A DNA stretch of 64,000 nucleotides from Ignelater luminosus (taxonomy: Eukaryota > Arthropoda > Insecta > Coleoptera > Elateridae). Position 1 is the stretch's first letter, and each line of letters begins with the position of its first letter. The position numbers and the translations under genes were made by a program. The stretch is taken from positions 70,168 through 134,167 of the forward strand of contig VTPC01000645.1 of the NCBI GenBank assembly GCA_011009095.1, read 5' to 3'. Below the pieces are notes generated by a model that was not told the DNA's origin, did no database searches, and saw nothing but the letters and a program-made list of their open reading frames with translations. This document shows, piece after piece, positions 1 through 11,884 of the stretch.

Positions 1-550
1 CCTTCACAAAATTATTGAATCTATTTGAGTAAAGATGAGACAAGAAGTTGGTAGTCTATGTATAATATTGAGTTTTCAGCCAAAGCAGTTTCAGTTACTC
101 CTACATAGTCAAAGAGAGTTTTTTAGAAAGTGTTGGCATTAGTAATCCATCACTATGCACAGAGCGTCAGATAACCCAGAAAACTGTCCAAAATTATTAT
201 TTCTATTTTATGTGTGCAAACCACATACCCATTTTATGGGAAAAAACTAATAATTTAATGTTAAAATAACAAAATATAACTAAGAAACGTACATTTAATA
301 CACAGTGTTCGACAATTGGCAGAACAGCTTCACGTAGAAAAATTTTCCGACTAAAACTGAGAAGAAAAGTCTTGTACGAAAATGTTCGTGACTCATGTTG
401 AGTCGACTTGTATTTGAAATTCTTTAATCGATAAACTATCATTGTTGTCATTCTGAATCTGTCATAATTTTAGTTTTTCAATAGAACAATTTATTGGTAA
501 GCACTGGCGTTTATTTTCAACGAATATGCCGATATGTACTAAGTTTATGG

Positions 551-985
551 AATCTGCGAAAGAAATAGTAATGCCGCGAAAGCTGAATACTTGAGAGGGT
601 TATAAATGTATTTGGAAGACTGGGTCGGCGGTTAAAAGAGTCAGGTCAACTGGGACCAATCCGAATGAATGCTAGTGCTTCGCGAACTCGTCTTAACCCT
701 GAACAAGAAGAACAAATTTTACAAAGTGTCTCTAAAGAACCTGAAGGTAGCACAAGAGGAGTTGCTCACCGATTTAATATTCCTAATAATTCCACCATGT
801 ATATTGTTTTAAGAGCAGATTTTATATATCCGTACCCCTTTCGTTCTGCTCAGTTGTTAACACCTAATGATTGTCAAAGTTGCATTCACTATTGCAACTG
901 GCCAAAGTTTTTAATATTTTGGACTGTTGAAGCCATTTTTTCAAGAGACGGCATTTTTAATTGTCACAATATACATCAGTGAGCT
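551..985 (+). pseudogene. Mariner/IS630-type transposase relic (DUF4817-like)
   Basis: A frame open from about 599 to 981 reads GRLGRRLKESG, then LNPEQEEQILQSV and STRGVAHRFNIP, the layout of the N-terminal helix-turn-helix in the insect transposase family often annotated DUF4817 near mariner/Tc1. The frame then jumps to EAIFSRDGIFNCHNIH, which in the family is the block around the first catalytic Asp (normally DEA.F.RDGIFN.HN.H). Here that Asp is Val, and the stretch between the HTH and this block is deleted. Nothing of the family downstream (second Asp, C-terminus) follows the stop at about 980. In a neighbouring frame NAAKAEYLRG at about 570-600 may be the upstream end. This is a dead, internally deleted copy. 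The family name is from memory; the HTH-plus-GIFN.HN pairing is seen directly. Confidence 0.7.
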
Positions 986-1559
986 CACAAACACCCTATT
1001 TTATTCTCTATTTAAAGTATTCAAAGCCTATCATTGAAAGAATTTATATATACCTGTAGTTGTTGCAAAGTAAACCTAAAGACTTCTTTGTACATTCTTA
1101 TATGATTACCTGCACCTAAATCTTTTTTCAAAAATAACCGTTTCCTATATCACGGACAACCTCTATACCCATGAATTTTTACTTAATTGCAACAGTGTAC
1201 AGTTAGAAAAATATGTATCTTTTGAAAATTTATTCACATAAAAGAATGGAAATATTTATAGTTTATTCGAGGTTCTAAGTTTTAAGATGAAAAAGAAAAA
1301 TAGACATATAAAAGCAAGTTGAGCACGATTAAGCACAAATAAGCACACATTTAGAAAATAAGCATAAACATGTAGAAATAAGCATAATAAGCATTTATAA
1401 GTGTGGTTCATTGTCTTTAAAATTACTGATACATGCCCATTTTTAATTTCGCAAATGTATATCTAATATTAGCTAATAAACATTTGCTTAAAAATCCGAT
1501 GTCTAGTGTTGATCTCAAAATGAGTCAATCAGAAACTCGTTTGTCAAAAAGTTCATATC

Positions 1560-3325
1560 GAGAAATCGGTGCCAAATTTTGATGTCAGAATTGCATTTCA
1601 ATTGCTCTAAAAAACCTGTTGAGTTTGGAAAGCTTTATTACGCAGAGGAATTGGTAAATTGCTTCAAGTATACCTTTCAGAAAGTAGTAGCTGAGGGAAA
1701 TTACCAATCGATAGACGAGTCTATGACAATCTGTGCCACTCAAATTAATAAAAAGGTGAATAAAAATGTCAGTGGAAAACAAAGATCAAGCTTGGGCCGC
1801 CGTAAGTGGCTTATTGAATGTTTACCTATTTTTAAAAAGTTGATGAAGGGCAAAATCCCGACTTTGAATCGTCGCAGATAGTGGGTGGCGTTGCCCCATC
1901 TCTGTTCCTTAAATAGGTCAATGGAGAGGAACTTCGATCTTATACCACTGCAGTTGGTTTGTGGGGGACGAAGCCTAATTTTGAATCACCGCAAGAGACG
2001 TTAGTGGGTGTAACTGAATCCGTGTTTGCAATTAGAACTATTAAAAGGGTCAATGGAAGGTAAAGCTTGATCTTGAAGTGTCGCGTCGAGGTGCCTTGTG
2101 GGATAGGGCCACCGCAAAACGAGCGTTGGCGTATGTAGCTCAATTTTGGGTAGACAGGGGGCATGTGGGATCTGTGGTACTCTTAGAAGGTTTATTTAGG
2201 GCAAAACTAAATCTCATGCGACTGCTGAAGATTGATGGAGGTTAAAAGCCTGTCTTGGGTTCCGACGGCCGGCGCAGCTTGATTAGTGTTTGCAGTCATT
2301 TTAAAGAAGGTTAATAAGCTATCAGGACAAACTTTGAACAATCGCAAGTGGTCTTTAAAATATTTAACTTCTTAGAAGGTCAATGAAGGCGAAAACCTAC
2401 TTTGGGCCACCGCAGGTTGCATGTTGACGAGTTTAGCTCGATTAGTGTTCGTATTTGTGATTATCTAGAAGGTTGATATTAGACCACAGTAAGTGACCTG
2501 TGGGATATTTAACTTTTGTAGCCATGAATATGACATGAACATATACGCAGACAAAGACATGGCAAATGCTTACAATGAAAACACATTAGGTAAACGTGTT
2601 GTTTTGAAGCTTTACGAAACACTTCAGAACCATAATGGGCTCATTGCTTTTGTAGGATTATTTATTAGCGTCAAGCTTTTGAATGAATTATCTGCGCTGC
2701 AGTTGGGCTATGCATATAAAACAGAAGAAACATGCCGAGGTTTATAGGCACTCTAACGAGAAGAAACTCTGATTTTGTGGCTAATGGCAACGAAATTCTA
2801 GCAGCCAGATGGATGGATTCGAAGGAAGCATTAGTACTCAGTAATTGCCACAAATCAGCAACAGAAGTTATAGAAAGCAAGCAAAAGGATAGTCAAAAAA
2901 AGAAGTCATGTCGATTTTCCATTGGAACATTATAACAAAATAATGGCAGGGGTGGACATATTTGATCGAAAAATCTATGACTATGACAAAAAGAATCTTT
3001 AAAATGGTAGATATTTTTTTTGCAAGTCCATGATGTCAGCTGCAGTAAATGCTCATATCATACACCAAGAAGTGGTGAACAAAAAGGTCAAGTTTCTTCA
3101 GTATGTGGTCAATCTGGCTGAACAGTTTGTGCTAACTGGACGACAGTCAGCTAAGGTCAAGCAAAGAATCAGCTGAGTCAGTGGTCCTCGATCAAAGAGA
3201 GCCAAAATGTTACTAAATGCAGGTGATCATTTGACAATCCTCATCTCCGGACGACGGCGCTGCACAAAATGTGCTCGAGAAAAGATGGATAAGGGAACCA
3301 AATGTACCTCCTAAACAGCAAATAT
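1560..3325 (+). pseudogene. piggyBac-like transposase relic, copy 1
   Basis: Pieces of a piggyBac-type DDD transposase lie in order on plus. About 1579-1770 reads LYYAEELVNCFKYTFQK then QSIDESM (first catalytic Asp). About 2493-2700 reads MANAYNENTLGKRVV then GLIAFVGLFISVKLL, where the family has AFDNFFTS, so the second catalytic Asp is Val. About 2732-2880 reads MPRFIGTLTRRNSDF and VLSNCHKSATEV. After a frameshift, about 2908-2994 reads FPLEHYNKIMAGVDIFDRK, holding the third Asp (GVD..D). About 3253-3300 reads RRRCTKCAREKMDKGTKC, the start of the C-terminal cysteine-rich DNA-binding domain. The middle (about 1834-2515) is replaced by a diverged tandem repeat, listed separately. At least two frameshifts and several stops are present. 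I could not place TTAA-flanked termini. Confidence 0.85.
1834..2515. repeat. Diverged tandem repeat within piggyBac copy 1
   Basis: About nine degenerate units of roughly 45-110 bp begin with AGAAGGTCAATGGAGG-like heads near 1834, 1911, 2043, 2185, 2227, 2305, 2374 and 2466, with a half unit near 1965. The head is followed by GCAAAACCTACTTTGG-like and CACCGCA-like blocks. Several units also share a tail resembling AGCTCGATTAGTGTTTGCAG. It separates the SIDESM block of the transposase from the rest. Local base composition is richer in G than the surroundings. Units differ too much to be recent. Confidence 0.6.
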
Positions 3326-3454
3326 TTTTTAAAAGAGATGGAGGTAACATAATCCAATCAGATAAAGAAAGAACAAGCATACTGTTGGTAATAATCGTAT
3401 TGTAAGTGTATTGAGTCAATTTTCTGCTAATAGCGACCATAGAATAGTCTGACG

Positions 3455-3900
3455 TCAATCAAACTAAAACTGCACAAAAACACGTTTAAGATCTTGTGCA
3501 TGGACAAATTAAACATAGAAAATTTAGAGTAAATTATAGAGAGTGATCCACAACAACACAAGCAGTGGAAGAGACAAGTAATATATACAAACGATTTAAT
3601 GCACTCATGAAATGAAAAAGGGAACTTCGTAGAAATACAGAAAATCCTAAACAAGGAATATTAAAAGAAATAAGGAATTACCGACAAAGGTATGATATAA
3701 ACTTGATTAAACACGCCTGTATGAAACCTGTAAGGAAGAATCTACTGGAAGACACGAAGGAACCATTAAAACTAAAAAAAAGGGCGAGAGAACTAACACG
3801 AGTAGGAAAAATTATGAATTATGGAGATTGCAAAAAATTATATAGAGGACAACAAAAAGATGGAAAAATAATAAGGGAAGGGGGAAATTTAAACAAATAA
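3455..3900 (+). other. Unrecognised lysine/arginine-rich ORF remnant
   Basis: One frame stays coherent, with a stop near 3613, and ends in a stop at about 3898. Its last 95 residues include LKEIRNYRQRYDINLIKHAC, ELTRVGKIMNYGDCKKLY and GKIIREGGNLNK. The stretch is strongly basic and predicted helical, unlike the random ORFs around it. It lies just after the piggyBac relic. I do not recognise the family. It could be the nucleic-acid-binding part of a retroelement ORF1 or gag, or a short host exon. Confidence 0.25.
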
Positions 3901-6900
3901 TTAGAAAATTCTTCAAAATTCACTGTACTATTATCCACGTTCTACTAACCATATTAGTATTACGAAGCTAGCAATTGGGGGTCTTATTGCAAGTTCCTCG
4001 TTTCGAAATATGCAGAATAAGCTAAAAATAGTTTGGAGGACGTACAGAGGACATAATAATAATGTCATTTACCCAATATGTCTTAACTATAAAAAGGTTA
4101 CAACTTATCTGTTGTTTGCAGGCGTAAAGAACTATAACATAGATAACTCGACGTGAGTTTCGAAGACTTTCACTTTCATTTGCAGACGCAAAACTCTTCC
4201 CTTGTTGCTAAATATAGAATTTTCTTTTAAATTGTTGTTTCAAACAAATTTATTTTCTTGTCTTATCTAGAAATTATGTTTAGAAAAGCAAAAATAAAAT
4301 TATCGACACCCACACATACAATTTAATATACTTATCTAGTTATAGTAATTACCTAGATTTCCACAAACAATTAATTACGTTTTAAATTATTTTTCTCTAA
4401 ATAAATATAGTTTTGAAACAAATGTTAAATTAATTCAAACAGATACTTTCTATGAAAATTGTAATGTTCCTAATTTTCAGTTTGAAAATCCCCCGGAGAA
4501 TTTTCCGAGTTTGTAAAGTTCTGAACTATTTCAGAAATCCCATGCATTAACAAAGTTTTCTCCAAAAACTGCGTACGTTATGATTACTATTTTGTGAAGT
4601 AACACAGTTTACATTTCCCTTTTGGTTGATTTGTACTAATACTTCGATCTTATTACATATGTCAATAATCGCTAATTGCCGCCTTTTAAATTTAAATGAA
4701 AATAAAACTTTCACGTATTAAATTTATTAGAGCTTAAAATTCTAAATGGGACAAAAGAATCAATAAGCTCAACGAGTGGCAATTAAAATACAGGAAGTTG
4801 GGAAAAGAAATATAAAAAGTCAAAGAGGTAGAACATAAATCCGATTATACGCAATTAAAATGTAATAAAAACTAAAAGTAATTAGTAATTATGGCCCTAA
4901 TTAGCGAACATTTTAACTTAAATGCTCATTCTGGTACAAATTAAGCGCCTGAAATGGAATCATCAATAATATTTTATTATCTGTAATTTATATGAACATT
5001 TAATAAATTGCGGTGTGTCGTCAGACGTCGATCGCTAACTTCCGTTTCCGGGTCAAGTGTGTCTAAATATTGCTTTACAAAATAGTCCTTTAACCTGAAG
5101 AGTGCTCTCAAGTTGCAGTAGCAGTGAGAGAGTTGTGCGATGAAGAACATTCCTAAGCGGGGGCGGAAATTCTATTCCATAACTCACGGTCCGGGGCACC
5201 ACAGCCATAACTCGTCGACTGTGACCCGAGCACAATGCTGAATGCCCCCATCAGCGCCCCCAAACTCCAACACCCAAATTTCACCAACAAAACAGAGTGA
5301 TGGTATAATGAGGGAGATCATGTGCGCCAAAACAAACAAGATACCGACTTAATTACTGCTCTGATAAGGGATGGTCTCCTTGTTTTGTCTTTACGTTCAA
5401 GGTCGATTTAAATTTAGCCAGACTGGATACTCGATTATTGATTTGACTTCGTTTCAAACAGTTACTTTAATTAATTTTGCATTAAAAACAATTGCGTGTT
5501 TCTATATTAATAGTGAGGTCTGTGTAATTGTATGCATTCCGTTATTTATTACCCAGATTAGCACAAAGTTGAGTTTGACGTTCTCTCCCGATTCCCTGGC
5601 GTTCCGTCATAACGGAAACCATCACACATTACTGCTCGGGGCCCGGACTCCCCGGAGGATAAACTTCCTACGAAGTTTCAACCACCTGCCCGTTTCATAT
5701 TGAGCGTACTGAATACACCCGCATTGTATTTTGCAGCGAACTTTTTTCTTTGCTAAATGCAAGTTTTCACGAGCTTATGTGAAAAGTAGGCCGTTCGTAG
5801 TCATATAATAAGAGACAAAGTAAGTTTTCGGACGGAAAAAGGAGCACTTTGCGGTAGCTAGCAAAAGTTGAAAGTTGACGTAGCCGCTGTAAACAAGCCG
5901 AGAGAACTTGGTGAATATACATTGTTTAAAAGTTTTGTTAGTTTATATCAGAGAATAAATTGAACTCTATTGTTTCGAAATTACAAGGACGTCCGGCTTC
6001 TTTGTGTTGACGTTGCGGTCAGCGATGAACTTTGCAAACTAGTTATTAAAACTTTAATAAATTGATAAATTGCTTCATGTTTAGTTTGGGATGTTGAAAA
6101 TGTTACTGGAGTAATTATGTGTTACGAGAAAAAAAGAGTCTCAGTAATATTCAAGCTAAGTAAAAACGTAAAATATACAAGGTAGTTTCAGTTTGATGCT
6201 ACGTTTTGTACGACATCACCTGGGACTTTTGTAAACAAATATGAATCCTGGGGCCTTCAAATTCTTTCAGACCTATCGTCATTCGCTATTCTAATCAAGT
6301 AAACGAAAGTAAGAAAGAAAGATTCAAATTTTGCACAAGCAAGTTGTATTGAAACAGTCTATGCCGTTTCTTCCTTGCACAACTTTGAATTAACTTTCAA
6401 TGAAATTCATTTTGATACTGAGCATAGACGTGACACAGGAAAGCTTTGGATGGCATTTGCCTGTGCCTATAGGAAATGAGCAGTACTTTACAATAATTTT
6501 ACAACAAACAACTTTTACTCACAACATGCAGTTAGCTATACGAGTACTTTAAGTTCAAGCAGCATTTTGATTTCAATGTAGTGATACACATCGCTTTCCC
6601 AAAACTACAGACACAGGTTTTTATGATGCATAAAACCAAACGCCAAGAATTCTGTAACTTTCTTCTTGACACCTATAAAGCCGGAGTCTCTACAAAAACA
6701 GTTTTCACTATTGTGGAGAAATATATGATCCAGCTGATTTTTAAAACACTTTTGGTTCAAATAAGTCCCAAATATACATTGAATTCTGGAGATTCAGTAA
6801 TCTTTAGCATATTTTTAGACCTCAGAAACGTCAAATTCGTTTTTACCGGCCGAAACGGGCACATAACCTGTGTCTGTAGCATACTTTCATGTTATTTTCA

Positions 6901-7030
6901 GTGTCTGTTTACGGTGTGATTTATATTTCCCATTGTTTTTGGATTATTTGCATTGCAAGAAGTATAAAGGTGTATAATGAACCCCAGGTATGCATATTTT
7001 GTACAAATGTTTAGTTTTTGTTGATTTTGT
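3901..7030. other. No recognisable gene; GC-rich patch at 5015-5300
   Basis: Mostly AT-rich DNA without coherent coding. A GC-richer patch at about 5015-5300 carries CTTCCGTTTCCGG, two overlapping ETS-like cores, and CCCC runs; it could be a promoter or an untranslated exon. The 110-codon ORF at 5371-5703 and the 112-codon ORF at 6581-6919 have no motif I recognise. Confidence 0.4.
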
Positions 7031-7039
7031 ATGCCACAT

Positions 7040-8770
7040 GGTGGGTGGGATTTGTATGTCCCAGTAGTGTTTTCTAGTGGAACAGAATTATCTCAACCAT
7101 ATTGTATTTTGCAGAAAGTGCCCATTAAGTGAGCACCAATTACAAGAAATTGCGGACAATCTGAGCGACTTTTCTTCCGATGAAGACCTGTATGCATGCT
7201 GTGATGAAGATAGTGACTTTATTCCATCATCTGACGATGAAACTTACAACAGTTTTATCAAATAAATGTCATTTCTGGATCTGATCATGAGCAATCTGAA
7301 AATGGCCAAAATGAAGAGTCTTCCGCTTGGAATATGATGATTCCGATGAAAATTCTAGCTTTCAGAAGGCAGCTTCAACTGCAACTTGGAAACAAATTGA
7401 TTCAAACTTTGCCCCCCGAAAATGTATTTTTGTAGAAAAAAAGGAGTTGTCCTTTTGAATCTAAACGGGGATTGTTGCGAGTTAGATCTCTTCCTAAAAC
7501 AAACGCATTGAAATGATTGACCGTAAAACGAAGATTACAGCTACAGACATATATGAAATTATGACGGTACTAGGATGTATCCTCATTATGTCGTACAAAA
7601 AGGTTCCTGCAATCTATAACTACTGGTCTTCAAATGAATCTTACCGCAACGCAGTGATAAAACACGCAATGAATAGAGACAGATGTACCTTGTTGTTGTC
7701 CAAAATGTACTGTAATGAGCCTAAAAAGTCCCATAATTGTTCCAAAACCTATTACGTGGATGAAGTAATGTCTTGCTTGAAGTATACGTTTTAAAGGGCA
7801 CGAACAGACGGGTCTCACCAATCTGTCGATGAAACAATGGTTAAGTTCAAAGGCAGATCCTGTATCAAGTAATATCTACCACTAAAATCTATAAAAAGAG
7901 GGATAAAAGTTTAGGAAAGGTGTAGGTAAATCAAAATCTGGGTATATCTATGATGTTTACATTTATCGCGGAAAAAAAACCCAAGTTGTGGACGGTAGTG
8001 TAGAGAAAAGAGTTGTGGAGTTGTTCTTCATAGGTTTGCTTTTCCTTCGATAGCTATTTTATTACTATAAAATTGATGAATTCCTTACCATTTGCATGTG
8101 TTAGGACGTATATCAACAACAGAAAAGATATGCCTAAATTTGAAACGAAGAAGTCTGCAAGAGGTGATGCTCAGTTTCTAATAAATCAAAATGGAACACT
8201 CGGCACTAAGTGGAAGGATACAAAGAATGTCATCGTGTTGTCGAACTGTTACACGGATTCGGTTGGTTCTGCAAATAGAAAGCTAAAAGATGGCACTAAA
8301 GCAGAACTTTGCTGTCCAGATGCAATTATATTTTATAATAACTTTATGCGGACGTTGATCTGAGCAATCAGAAAGTAGGAACATACGATATGAACAGGAA
8401 ATCGGGAAAGTGGTGACGCAAAATCTTTTACAAGTTGTTGATGTCAGCTGAGGTAAATAGATGGATTATTTGTACAGAAATTCAGCATTGCAAAATGCCT
8501 CTTCTTCGTTACTTAGTACCAGTGGCTGAACTATAGATTGAATAAGGAGGAACAGGCTCACGTGTCAAAAGACGACTAAGTGGAAGATGTGGACGACATA
8601 CGAAGTAACAAAAGAAAATGGTAAACCTTGGGGACCATATGCCTTTAGAAGGTCCTACGAAGAAAACATGCCAAAGATGCAGTTTTAATAAGGAAGAGGC
8701 ACGTACAAAAACAATTTGTACATCTTGGAGGGTCGCTCTTTGTAAAATGTGTTTCTTACCATATCATGCA
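7040..8770 (+). pseudogene. piggyBac-like transposase relic, copy 2 (different family)
   Basis: Ordered pieces on plus. About 7130-7260 is an acidic N-terminus (LSDFSSDEDLY, IPSSDDETY). About 7513-7794 reads DIYEIMTVLGCILIMSYKK, NRDRCTLLLSKMYCNEPKK and TYYVDEVMSCLKYTF. About 7800-7920 reads HQSVDETMVKFKGRS (first catalytic Asp), then YLPLKSIKRGIKV and SGYIYDVYI. About 8075-8330 reads CVRTYINNRKDMP and VIVLSNCYTDSV. About 8354-8450 reads VDLSNQKVGTYDMNRKSGKW then RKIFYKLLMSAEVN, where the usual GVD..D has Asn in place of the last Asp. About 8655-8760 reads KKTCQRCSFNKEE and CKMCFLPYH, the C-terminal cysteine-rich domain. Stops and frameshifts are frequent. Residues differ widely from copy 1, so these are separate families, not a duplication. 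Confidence 0.88.
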
Positions 8771-9339
8771 TAGTATTGTTTTCGTAATATTGCAATTCCT
8801 TATGTTCAAATTTCATTTCGATAAAAAAAAGGAATGGAACATTTTGAATAGCATGAGTTCAAGACGAAACTTCTCAATTTTCTTCAATAGACGTCAGCTG
8901 TAGAGTGAGTGCACTTTGGCATTTCAAGTGAGTTTGTTTGTTAAAGTAGCTCTATATCTTTTACATCTCATTCTCTAAAACTTCTCTTTAGCTTACCTAT
9001 AAAGTCTGCCCAGTTCATCGGCACTTCAATTAGGTTTAGACTGACTTATTCTGCCCGCACGTAAGCAATTTATTAATTTCTTATAAATTCTCTTTAGTTG
9101 ACTCATGGGACTCATAAGCCTATTTGCTGACCCTTTGCGTTATGTTGCCGGTTACACTAACATCCAACCGTTACTGCTATGACAGAGTAATAGCTTTTAT
9201 CACAATAGTAGCAAAGCTAATTATCTCAGAGATACCAACAAGAATATTTCTGATATGAACCCAACATCAGCAAGAAGAACTACAAAGGCTCTGTGATATT
9301 GAAACTATGACTTCTTTTAGGATAATACAGCTAAATTAG

Positions 9340-11880
9340 CTCAAGCTTTTTGTTTTCTTATTATTATTTAAACAATTAGTACTGGTCTAGGACCAACAAT
9401 TAATATAGTGTGCCTAAAATTAAGGTGCTTAAAGTCTAAAGTTTACCCAGTGATGTCCTCTAGTTAGATAACTTTTTACACTATCACCTACGCACTTTGC
9501 TCTGTCTTTAATCACAGTTCACTGCGCAAGGTCAGGCGGTTTGGTCCTTTTAAGTCTTCTTACTTGTTATAGATTGTCCGGCAGTTGGGTTGCTTCGACA
9601 TTGGGGTGTAGGTGCAGTCTGGTTTTGTGTTTATTAATTTTCTCTTTGACCATTTTGATTTTAAGATAACAGTGTAATACGTCGTTCCGTACATACTATG
9701 GAGCGTTAACCATCATCTTTAACATCTTATTTTAAAATTTCTGAATTATTTCGCCATTTGAGCCTTTTGTACGGCTCCAGAGTTGGATGCCGTATAGCCA
9801 TACAGGTTTCAAAATCTGTTTATAAATTAATAATTTGTTGTCTGTGGAAAGTTGCAAGTATTTAGTATTTTTTAAGTTTTAGGTCTAGTTCTCTTTTATT
9901 TTTTTAACATGTATCTTCTATCTTAATTTGGTATCCAGGGTCATTCTCAGGGTCGTTCTCAATTGATATTTGATTTTCATTGATTGTTATTATTATCTGA
10001 TCTTTTAAGATTCTGTTAGTAAAATTGACGTGCACTAATTTCATTTCGTTCAATTTTATCTTCCATTTATTTGTCCATTCAGTAATTATATTACAGGCAG
10101 TGTGTAGCTTTCTTGTTGATATTGGAACATTTTACCTAGTGTGAGTAGTGCAGTGTCGTCTGCAAATGTGGCGATGGACGTATTAGACAATTCTGGTATA
10201 CGGATGATACAATACTGGTTCCAGCACACTACCTTGTGGTACTCTGACGTTTATATCTTTGAGGCCTGAGTACTGCGCCTCTTGTTTGCCTCTGAACAAT
10301 CTTTCAGTTAGATAAGATTTAAGTAGATTTACAAATTGTTTTGGTAATATCTTGCGCAGTCTATAGATCAGGCCTTTGCGTTATACCTTGTCGAAGGCCT
10401 GAGCCACATTCAAGAATATAGTAGAGCAAACCATTTTCTCTTCCAACGTTTTCTCTATGATGTCAGTAATTCTATGGACCTGATTCACTGTCGAGTGTTT
10501 TTCCCTAAAGCCAAATTGGCAATTGGGAATAAGTTGATTGTTTTCTATTATTGGCTAGAGCCTTTTTAGTAACAACTTTTCGAAAAATTTTAAAATTATT
10601 TGTTGGTAGTAAGGAAATCGGTCTATAAGATCTGATATAGTTTTGGAATTTGCCGAGCTTTGGCAGCATAATCATTTCTGCGACTTTCCAAGCTGGGGGA
10701 ACATGTTTGAATCTAAAAGTTGTGTTTATTAAATAGGTAAGCATAACTATGCCTTTCCTGGGCAATTGTTTCAGGACTTGGCCTGTTATAAGGTCAAACC
10801 CTGGTGCTTTCTTGGGTTTAAGGTATGTTTAATATTATTAGCGACTTCTGTAGGCGTGACAGGATCAATTTTTAGTGAGGTAGTATCTTGTGGTACTTTC
10901 AAGACTATTTCTGTCTGGCTTGCATTGAGATGGAGAGTGTCAGCCAGCTGTTCGGCAAATAGCTCTGCTTTTTGTTTGTTATTTTCTGCCCATGGCCATT
11001 ATCTTTTCTGGTTTTTATTTTTTTGTGGCTTTCCACAATGAATTATCTATCTTTTCATCCAATGCGAGATTGCCCACATATTTATTTGTTGATTTTTCTT
11101 TTAACTTTCGTGTTTCCCTTTTGAGTTCTTGGGCTTTGTTATGAAAGATAGCTTTATCTCTAAAGGTCCCTAATTTGATGCCATCTGCTCCTTGCTTTTT
11201 TTTTCTGTTACTAGGTTTCTTATTTCCATGGGATAGTTTTGACCTTTGGTTGTGGGTAATATCTTTTGTGTTGGAAAATGCAGTCCTTTGTATGGCCAAA
11301 TTGAAGTTTTCTGCTACCTCCTCTAGTTAGTCTGTTGTTTTCAGATTTATGTTCAGCTTTAGATTGATATCGAAATACTGTCGGCATTTCTGCCAATTTG
11401 TGATCTTGTTTACGAGTTGGCCACGTGCTTCTTTCCTGGAGATATCTCGCTGAGCGTGGGTAGAACCGCTGAATGGTCGGAGTCCAAGTCAAGTATAAGT
11501 TCTGTATCTATGAGATTTGCTGATACTTTTTTTGAGATGAACAAGTCGAAGAAGGTTCGGTATTTTATTTGGATCTGTTAGCCAAGTATGTTGGTTCACC
11601 GGTTGAGTGAAAACTACATTCCATTTCCTTGACTGTCTGTCTCAGTTCTCTTAAAGTTAAAAAGTCCTCCGATTATAAATCTGTTGCCTGGGTGGGTCAG
11701 ATTACTTATGTAACTCTCTTTCGTTAGTTTATATTTGGGAGGGCATTAAATGGCTTTAACAATTAACCTTTGATTATTAGTTATTATGCTTACCAAAGCT
11801 AGCTGCATTTCTACTTGAATTAAGTGCGCAAGTAACGCCGTTTCTTGTCCAGTTTGAGCTAAAGGTTTTGGGTTGATTAT
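9340..11880 (-). mobile_element. Jockey-like LINE, 5'-truncated
   Basis: Read on minus from about 11880 down. The C-terminal half of an APE endonuclease appears with CPPKYKLTKE, GNRFIIGG, TDPNKIPNLL and LDSDHSAVL (the SDH box). A linker follows (11299-11015), then reverse transcriptase: PPAWKVAEMIMLPK and SYRPISLLP (10765-10600), CQFGFREKHSTV-like pieces, VRVPQGSVLEPVLY, and an intact FADDTALL catalytic motif at about 10150-10170. The C-terminus near 9550-9800 reads LYGIQLWS, HPNVEATQLPDN and RRLKRTKPPDL, as in the Jockey clade. An A-rich end lies near 9345. The endonuclease N-terminus and ORF1 are absent. Many stops and frameshifts. It abuts the RTE-like relic at about 11880, so one truncated or inserted at the other. 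Confidence 0.85.
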
Positions 11881-11884
11881 ATTT

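Noticed and set aside
1320-1405. Cluster of short AAGCACA/ATAAGCAT direct repeats
   Set aside because: Repeats are short, irregular and AT-rich without unique spacers; not a CRISPR or a regular satellite.
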